DNA from: Sphingomonadales bacterium
GTDB taxonomy: Bacteria; Pseudomonadota; Alphaproteobacteria; Sphingomonadales; Sphingomonadaceae
Length of the DNA: 64,000 nt
Reading direction: 5' to 3'
NCBI GenBank assembly: GCA_027491235.1
Contig: JAIXWO010000026.1
Coordinates: 276,829 to 340,828 of the forward strand
A program made the translations under genes and the position numbers. The stretch's first letter is position 1. Every line of letters starts with the position of its first letter. Below are positions 59,958-64,000 of this stretch, one piece after another. The notes under the pieces were generated by a model that did not search any database, had not been told where the DNA came from, and saw only the letters and a list, made by a program, of their open reading frames with translations.

Positions 59958-61544
59958 ATGACCCGGTTTAAATCACTCGCCGTCGGTCTCATGGCCAGCA
60001 CGATGCTGTTTGCGTCGCCCGCGTTTGCGCAGTTGGCCTCGGGCGAAGCCGAACCACCCGCTGACGCACCGTCGCCCGACGATCCGTCGTTGCTGACCGT
60101 CGCGGCAGATGAAGCGAATGTTACTGCATCTGACCAACGTGTCGAACTCCTCGAAGCTCAGATTACGGCGCTTCAGACCCAGCTGGATGAAATAAAGAAG
60201 GCGCTGCCCAAAGCGACGCCGAGCTGGAAGGGCGCGCCGCAATGGGCGGATGCCGAAGAAGGCTGGTCATTCAAAGTGCGTGGACGCCTTATGCTTGACG
60301 CGGCCTACACCGAGAAGCCCGCCAACTATGCGGCGAACCGCAACTTTGGCTTTAACTCGCGTTTCCGGCGGATCCGTTTGGGCGTCGAAGGTACGATCCC
60401 CGGCGGCTTTGCTTACAAAGCTGAAGCCGATTACGCCAACAGCGTCCTTGGCTTTGGCGATGTCACCATCGCTTATACGCCTGCAAACAAGCCATACGCT
60501 ATTACCCTAGGGAACTTTGATACGCTCAGCGGGATGGAGCAGATCAGCAGCTCGCGCTGGTCCTCGTTCATTGAACGCGGCCAAATCAACGATGCCTTTA
60601 TCAACACCCGTCGTCTTGGCGCTGCCGTTGGCTTGAAGACGGCCGACAATTTGTTCCGCTTCGATGTGGCCTTGTTCACTGCCCATACGATTGATGCCTC
60701 GATCGACAATAACGGATGGATGGGGGCAGTTCGTGCGACCTATACCCCCAATCTGCTCGGCGGATTTGTGCATATCGGGGCAAATTATCAGCATCGGGAG
60801 TTCCAATCGAACGACAATGGGGTTCCCACTGTGTCTCAAGGTTCGTTCTCTACGAACCAATTCGCGCGCTACCGCGCCCGTCCGTTTCTCCAGACGACGG
60901 ACGTTCGCCTCGTCGATACCGGCAGTTTTGCCGCTACGGGCGACGATATCTTTGGCGCGGAGCTCTATGGAGTGTTCAAATCGCTGCACATTGGCGGAGA
61001 GGCACAATATCTGAAGACACGGGCTTACGCGCCGGGCACCATTTCGACCGGGTTAGATGCCTTTGCAGGAGGCACAGGCGTGACGCCGGATGGCAATCCA
61101 GGATTCTTCGGCGGGCATTTTGAGGTCGGCTATTTTCTAACCGGGGAAACCCGCGGCTATAAGAACGGGCTGTGGGACCGTACCAAGGTTCTCAACCCGT
61201 TCAGCAAGGGCGGTTCTGGAGCTTTCCAGATCACAGGCCGGTTTGACTATCTGAATCTCAACTCAAACAAATTGAAGAATGCGCTCACCACTAACTTCAC
61301 GACGGGGGCCACCAGCCTCGCGTCAGTGGCCAGTCGTTTGGCGCGCGGGGGAACTCAAACCGGCTATCTGTTGGGCCTGACGTGGATCCCGCAGGATAAT
61401 ATGCGTTTCCTCGTCAACTATATTCACACCGAGGTGGAAGGCGGACCGCTGGCTGCAACGGCCGTTCCGGTCTCGGCCAAGCCCATCGACCAGCGCTCCT
61501 ATTCGACAGATGCTCTTGCGGTGCGTGCGAGCTTCGACTTTTAA
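59958..61544 (+). CDS. OprP/OprO-like phosphate-selective porin
   Basis: 528 residues: signal peptide, an N-terminal coiled coil (QRVELLEAQITALQTQLDEI), then the barrel with RGRLMLDAAYTEKPANYAAN, RFRRIRLGVEGTIPGGFAYK, YAITLGNFDTLSGMEQISSS and the terminal strand ending in VRASFDF. This is the porin_O_P family, which imports phosphate or polyphosphate through the outer membrane. It begins 27 bp after the PstS-like gene and is very probably cotranscribed from the Pho box. Confidence 0.92.
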   Translation: MTRFKSLAVGLMASTMLFASPAFAQLASGEAEPPADAPSPDDPSLLTVAADEANVTASDQRVELLEAQITALQTQLDEIKKALPKATPSWKGAPQWADAEEGWSFKVRGRLMLDAAYTEKPANYAANRNFGFNSRFRRIRLGVEGTIPGGFAYKAEADYANSVLGFGDVTIAYTPANKPYAITLGNFDTLSGMEQISSSRWSSFIERGQINDAFINTRRLGAAVGLKTADNLFRFDVALFTAHTIDASIDNNGWMGAVRATYTPNLLGGFVHIGANYQHREFQSNDNGVPTVSQGSFSTNQFARYRARPFLQTTDVRLVDTGSFAATGDDIFGAELYGVFKSLHIGGEAQYLKTRAYAPGTISTGLDAFAGGTGVTPDGNPGFFGGHFEVGYFLTGETRGYKNGLWDRTKVLNPFSKGGSGAFQITGRFDYLNLNSNKLKNALTTNFTTGATSLASVASRLARGGTQTGYLLGLTWIPQDNMRFLVNYIHTEVEGGPLAATAVPVSAKPIDQRSYSTDALAVRASFDF

Positions 61545-61637
61545 AAAAGCAGCGCATGTTTCGGCCCGTGCGTTCCGAAAAGGGCGCGCGGGCCATCTTG
61601 TTTTAGGCTGGCCGGATCGATACCGCCTGCGGTTCGC

Positions 61638-62015
61638 TCAAGCAGGGGGCAGGGGCCTCGGCCGGAAATCATCATCCAGCGCCACAAAGGTGAACACGCC
61701 TGTTGTGACCTTCACATGTTCCTCGCCACGTTTCCGTTCAGCAAGAACATCGAGCCGTATGGCGACAGATGTACGGCCTCTGCGCTCAACGCTGGCATAA
61801 ATAGAAATCAGATCGCCAAGCAGGATGGGGGCGATGAACTCCATCGCTTCAATAGCGACCGTGGCGCAGCGTCCTCCGGCGACACGCCCGGCAGCGATGC
61901 CGCCCGCGCGGTCCATCATCGCCAGCACCCAGCCGCCAAAGATATGGCCGTTGGAGTTAATGTCAGCTGGTTCGGGCAGGACCCTTAAGACCGGCGACAG
62001 AATCTCCTCGCTCAT
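61638..62015 (-). CDS. Acyl-CoA thioesterase (hotdog fold)
   Basis: 125 residues. The YciA-type core is visible: DINSNGHIFGGWVLAMMDRA, GGIAAGRVAGGRCATVAIEA and FIAPILLGDLISIYASVE. It hydrolyses short to medium acyl-CoAs. The start overlaps the stop of the small membrane protein gene (ATGA), forming an operon. Convergent with the porin gene. Confidence 0.9.
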   Translation of the reverse strand: MSEEILSPVLRVLPEPADINSNGHIFGGWVLAMMDRAGGIAAGRVAGGRCATVAIEAMEFIAPILLGDLISIYASVERRGRTSVAIRLDVLAERKRGEEHVKVTTGVFTFVALDDDFRPRPLPPA

Positions 62016-62308
62016 TCAGGGTCGTTTAGCGCGTCAAATTCTTTGACTGTATCGTCATGTCCCGATCCAGCCGACAGAAAGACGAGCCCCATTAGAGCAG
62101 ACGCCAGCATCACAGATGCAAACACACCCGCGGAGGTCGCGATCAGCATATGAATCGGGATCTCACCGATCAGGGAGCTGAGCAAATAGAGGCAGCCAAT
62201 GGTGGCTGTCAGAGAGGCCAAAGCCATCCAAAGCATCAGGCGCTTGTAGCGGCCCCATGCGAAGGCAGCGTATTCGGGATCATCCAAAGCTGAGCGAGGT
62301 GCGTCCAT
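62012..62308 (-). CDS. Small membrane protein, unknown function
   Basis: 98 residues with two hydrophobic segments (LMLWMALASLTATIGCLYLL and MLIATSAGVFASVMLASALM) and conserved-looking DPEYAAFAWGRYKRLMLWM at the N-terminus. No function is known. It overlaps the thioesterase gene by 4 bp, and lies back to back with the CBS gene on the other strand. Confidence 0.75.
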   Translation of the reverse strand: MDAPRSALDDPEYAAFAWGRYKRLMLWMALASLTATIGCLYLLSSLIGEIPIHMLIATSAGVFASVMLASALMGLVFLSAGSGHDDTVKEFDALNDPE

Positions 62309-62389
62309 GGCTTTCCTTTGCGCCCGAATCGTGGGAGCATCAAGCCAGATCGACGCGAAATGCGATCACGAGAGAGAGGAAGGCCTGAC

Positions 62390-62818
62390 ATGAGTGTGAA
62401 GGCAATTCTGCAAACCAAAGGTGCGAGCGTTCTTTCGATTACAAGTGAAGCTTCGGTTGCCGAGGCTGTCACCATGCTCGCCAAACATCGGATCGGCGCT
62501 TTGCCGGTCATTAATGACGGCGCGGTTCTGGGCATCTTCTCGGAGCGCGACGTTGTTTATGGCCTGGCAAAAGAGGGCGCAGCCGCCCTCGAACGTCCGG
62601 TAAGTGAAGTGATGACGACGCCAGCCATGACAGTCGACTCAGACTGCGCGGTGCTTGGCGCCTTGTCTCTCATGACTCGTCGACGGATCCGTCACCTTCC
62701 TGTTGTCGATGCCGAAGGCTTGGTTGGCTTCATCTCGATCGGGGACCTCGTGAAACATCGGATCGAAAAGATCGAATCAGAGGCAGAGGCGATGCGACGC
62801 TATATTCAGTCTGCTTGA
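62390..62818 (+). CDS. Two-CBS-domain protein
   Basis: 142 residues from ATG 62390, 6 nt after GAGGAAGG; the frame is open to 62318. Two CBS motifs: KGASVLSITSEASVAEAVTM with IGALPVINDGAVLGIFSERD, and VMTTPAMTVDSDCAVLGALS with RRIRHLPVVDAEGLVGFISI. CBS pairs bind adenosyl compounds and act as energy sensors; stand-alone ones are of unknown role. Confidence 0.9.
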   Translation: MSVKAILQTKGASVLSITSEASVAEAVTMLAKHRIGALPVINDGAVLGIFSERDVVYGLAKEGAAALERPVSEVMTTPAMTVDSDCAVLGALSLMTRRRIRHLPVVDAEGLVGFISIGDLVKHRIEKIESEAEAMRRYIQSA

Positions 62819-62819
62819 T

Positions 62820-63400
62820 CCTTGATGTCGTGCACCGCGACAGAACAATCCAAGATGGATCGCTGCACCTGACAGAGCGACCAGGGACAGCTCTGCAAGA
62901 GCCGGCAACATCGTCACATCAATATCAAAGAAGGCGACGATCCCGCTAGGTTGCAGAAGCCTCGCGCTAGCGCCGCGAACAGCACTGCCATGAGGGGTGT
63001 GGCTATATAGAGCAGACATGGACGGCGCAGCATGTCGGCAATGATAGGCTAACGGAGATAAGCGGCTGCAAGGGGTGCGGCGATAAACAGAGCAACGGCC
63101 AGCACCTCAATTCAAGAGAATCGGCCCGCCAAACGCCTGCCTGATTCGTCTCTCATCGATCGAATCGGCCTGCATCAGGGAGGGCGCGAGCCTATAACCG
63201 TCCAGAAAGCGGAAAAGGCCTATGACAACCTTCGTTATGGCGAGAAGGCCTTAGACTGCGGGGCGCAGCAACCGAACCACCATGATTGTCGATACCCACA
63301 TCACGAGCTGCCGCGCGATCTGGCGGCTTGAGCGCCAGAATACTGCGCTCCGGACGGGCTCGGACATGCCAAGCGAGGTGGGATGTATCCCACGTTCCAT
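62820..63400 (-). pseudogene. Wzx-type oligosaccharide flippase remnant
   Basis: The minus strand carries fragments of a polysaccharide flippase (Polysacc_synt_3-like) broken across frames. The first 40 residues read MSEPVRSAVFWRSSRQIARQ and LVMWVSTIMVVRLLRPA, then a stop at 63251-63253. In another frame follow LDGYRLAPSLMQADSIDERR and IRQAFGG; in a third, VLAVALFIAAPLAAAYL, then a stop and PIIADMLRRPCLLYIATPLM. The reading shifts again before 62820 and the rest of the gene is gone. The start is ATG 63400 or 63367. Only about a third of the usual length remains. Confidence 0.78.
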
Positions 63401-63479
63401 AAGCCGCGCGTGCCAGCCAAAGGTAACCACGGGTTTGCGGTGTCGTGCAAAAAAATTGAAATAAAGTTGCGGAAGGGTG

Positions 63480-63508
63480 TTGACGGGAAAATGAGTCGCC
63501 CGTAGAGG
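63480..63508 (+). promoter_or_regulatory. Probable rRNA operon promoter
   Basis: TTGACG, a 17-bp spacer and TAGAGG, about 355 bp upstream of the 16S start and preceded by an AT-rich element with runs of A (63448-63466). The position and strong -35 fit an rrn promoter, but the -10 is weak. Confidence 0.5.
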
Positions 63509-63860
63509 AGCTCTTGTCGCGGCGATGAGCACTTCGGGCCTTCGCCGCTTCCGCAACAGACTGGACAACGGGTACCCCCCGCTCAAGTGGGGAGGGATTT
63601 GTTGTCGGGCCTTTTGTGCTCTTTCTCATTGTCGGTTTAGATGAAGGGACATGTGGGCGGCGGCCCCGGGTCTGACAGCTTCAAGGTGTCAGCAACTCGG
63701 GTAACCAAATTAGTCGTTCCATGGCCTCAGGTTTCGGCCTGTGGTCAAGCATGTCCTATACACGTATCCATACGTAAATATGATATTGTGCAGGAACGGC
63801 TCCTTGAAAATGAGCGGTTCATCGTTGGGACTATTCCTCCTGACTTTGGATCGGACATCA
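63509..63860 (+). other. rRNA leader region
   Basis: Transcribed leader of the rRNA operon, with no gene. It contains several GC-rich stems (for example at 63565-63600) and GCTCCTTGAAAATGAGCGG about 50 bp upstream of the 16S start, as in other rrn leaders. The open frames that cross it and run into 16S are not genes. Confidence 0.6.
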
Positions 63861-64000
63861 AACTTGAGAGTTTGATCCTGGCTCAGAACGAACGCTGGCG
63901 GCATGCCTAACACATGCAAGTCGAACGAGACCTTCGGGTCTAGTGGCGCACGGGTGCGTAACGCGTGGGAATCTACCCTTGGGTTCGGAATAACAGTTAG
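63861..64000 (+). rRNA. 16S rRNA, 5' end (partial)
   Basis: The conserved 16S 5' region is read directly: AGAGTTTGATCCTGGCTCAG, then AACGAACGCTGGCGGCATGC and CTAACACATGCAAGTCGAAC, with the short variable loop GAGACCTTCGGGTCT typical of sphingomonads. It continues past the right edge of the window. Confidence 0.97.

Noticed and set aside
63192..63629. 145-residue minus-strand frame near the rRNA operon
   Set aside because: It is in another frame than the flippase fragments and crosses the rrn promoter; the flippase-like reading is in the frame ending at 63251.
63641..63910. Plus-strand frame running into the 16S gene
   Set aside because: It covers the rRNA leader and the conserved 16S start, so it is not a protein gene.

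Overview
The window is a contiguous piece of an alphaproteobacterial chromosome, most likely from the order Sphingomonadales. The evidence is the 16S rRNA 5' end at the right edge (sphingomonad-type), a PEP-CTERM protein of the PExxWA type, several sphingomonad-style small exported proteins, DUF4167, FixL/FixJ-like regulators, and frequent GTG/TTG starts. Nearly every base has a clear housekeeping or surface-related assignment; no CRISPR array, prophage or insertion sequence was seen.

Layout. (1) 1-12541, all minus strand: a surface/exopolysaccharide (EPS) operon read right to left: CapD/WbpM-type dehydratase, arylsulfotransferase-like protein, a small membrane protein, a PAPS-type sulfotransferase, GT2 glycosyltransferase, NAD-sugar epimerase, O-antigen-ligase-like protein, Wza-like export protein, Wzc-like co-polymerase/tyrosine kinase, a TPR-like exported protein and gmd (cut by the window edge). 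(2) 12750-17641: two FixJ-type response regulators, two PilZ proteins (c-di-GMP readers), an acyl-CoA dehydrogenase/SDR pair and a REP-doublet repeat. (3) 17724-20465: petABC (cytochrome bc1). (4) 20647-28486: trmL, hemF, GNAT, membrane protein, mannose-6-phosphate isomerase, phosphomannomutase, lipB, small exported proteins. The PMI/PMM pair supplies mannose-1-phosphate, the precursor of the GDP-mannose that Gmd uses. (5) 28509-37637: accessory stretch with two tRNA-Thr genes, a tandem pair of small secreted proteins, a DUF3422 pseudogene, a LuxR regulator, a cold-shock/IF-1 operon with a hidden 51-residue gene, an S8 protease/ECF sigma/anti-sigma/outer-membrane protein cluster and a repeat-rich secreted peptide. 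(6) 37710-44572: three paralogous PAS/GAF histidine kinases with one stand-alone receiver. (7) 44573-47693: low-density region with four copies of an 85-bp REP doublet, a terminase-small-subunit-like protein and a PEP-CTERM protein. (8) 47694-58778: acnA, SDR, EamA transporter, ppa, M61 peptidase, hisS-prfA-prmC and DUF4167. (9) 58780-61544: a Pho-box-controlled PstS/OprP-like phosphate scavenging pair. (10) 61638-64000: thioesterase, small membrane protein, CBS protein, a decayed Wzx-type flippase pseudogene, the rrn promoter/leader and the start of 16S rRNA.

How it fits together: the left part is a biosynthesis/export system for a probably sulfated polysaccharide, with two-component and c-di-GMP regulators next to it. 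The remaining regions are core metabolism and translation interspersed with small secreted proteins and repeat elements. The best candidates for something undescribed are the overlapping sulfation triad (8019-10616), the tandem small secreted proteins with conserved flanks but unrelated mature parts (29101-29908), the kinase array (37710-44572) and the four-copy repeat block (45086-47485). All family names are from recognition by reading; no database search was run.
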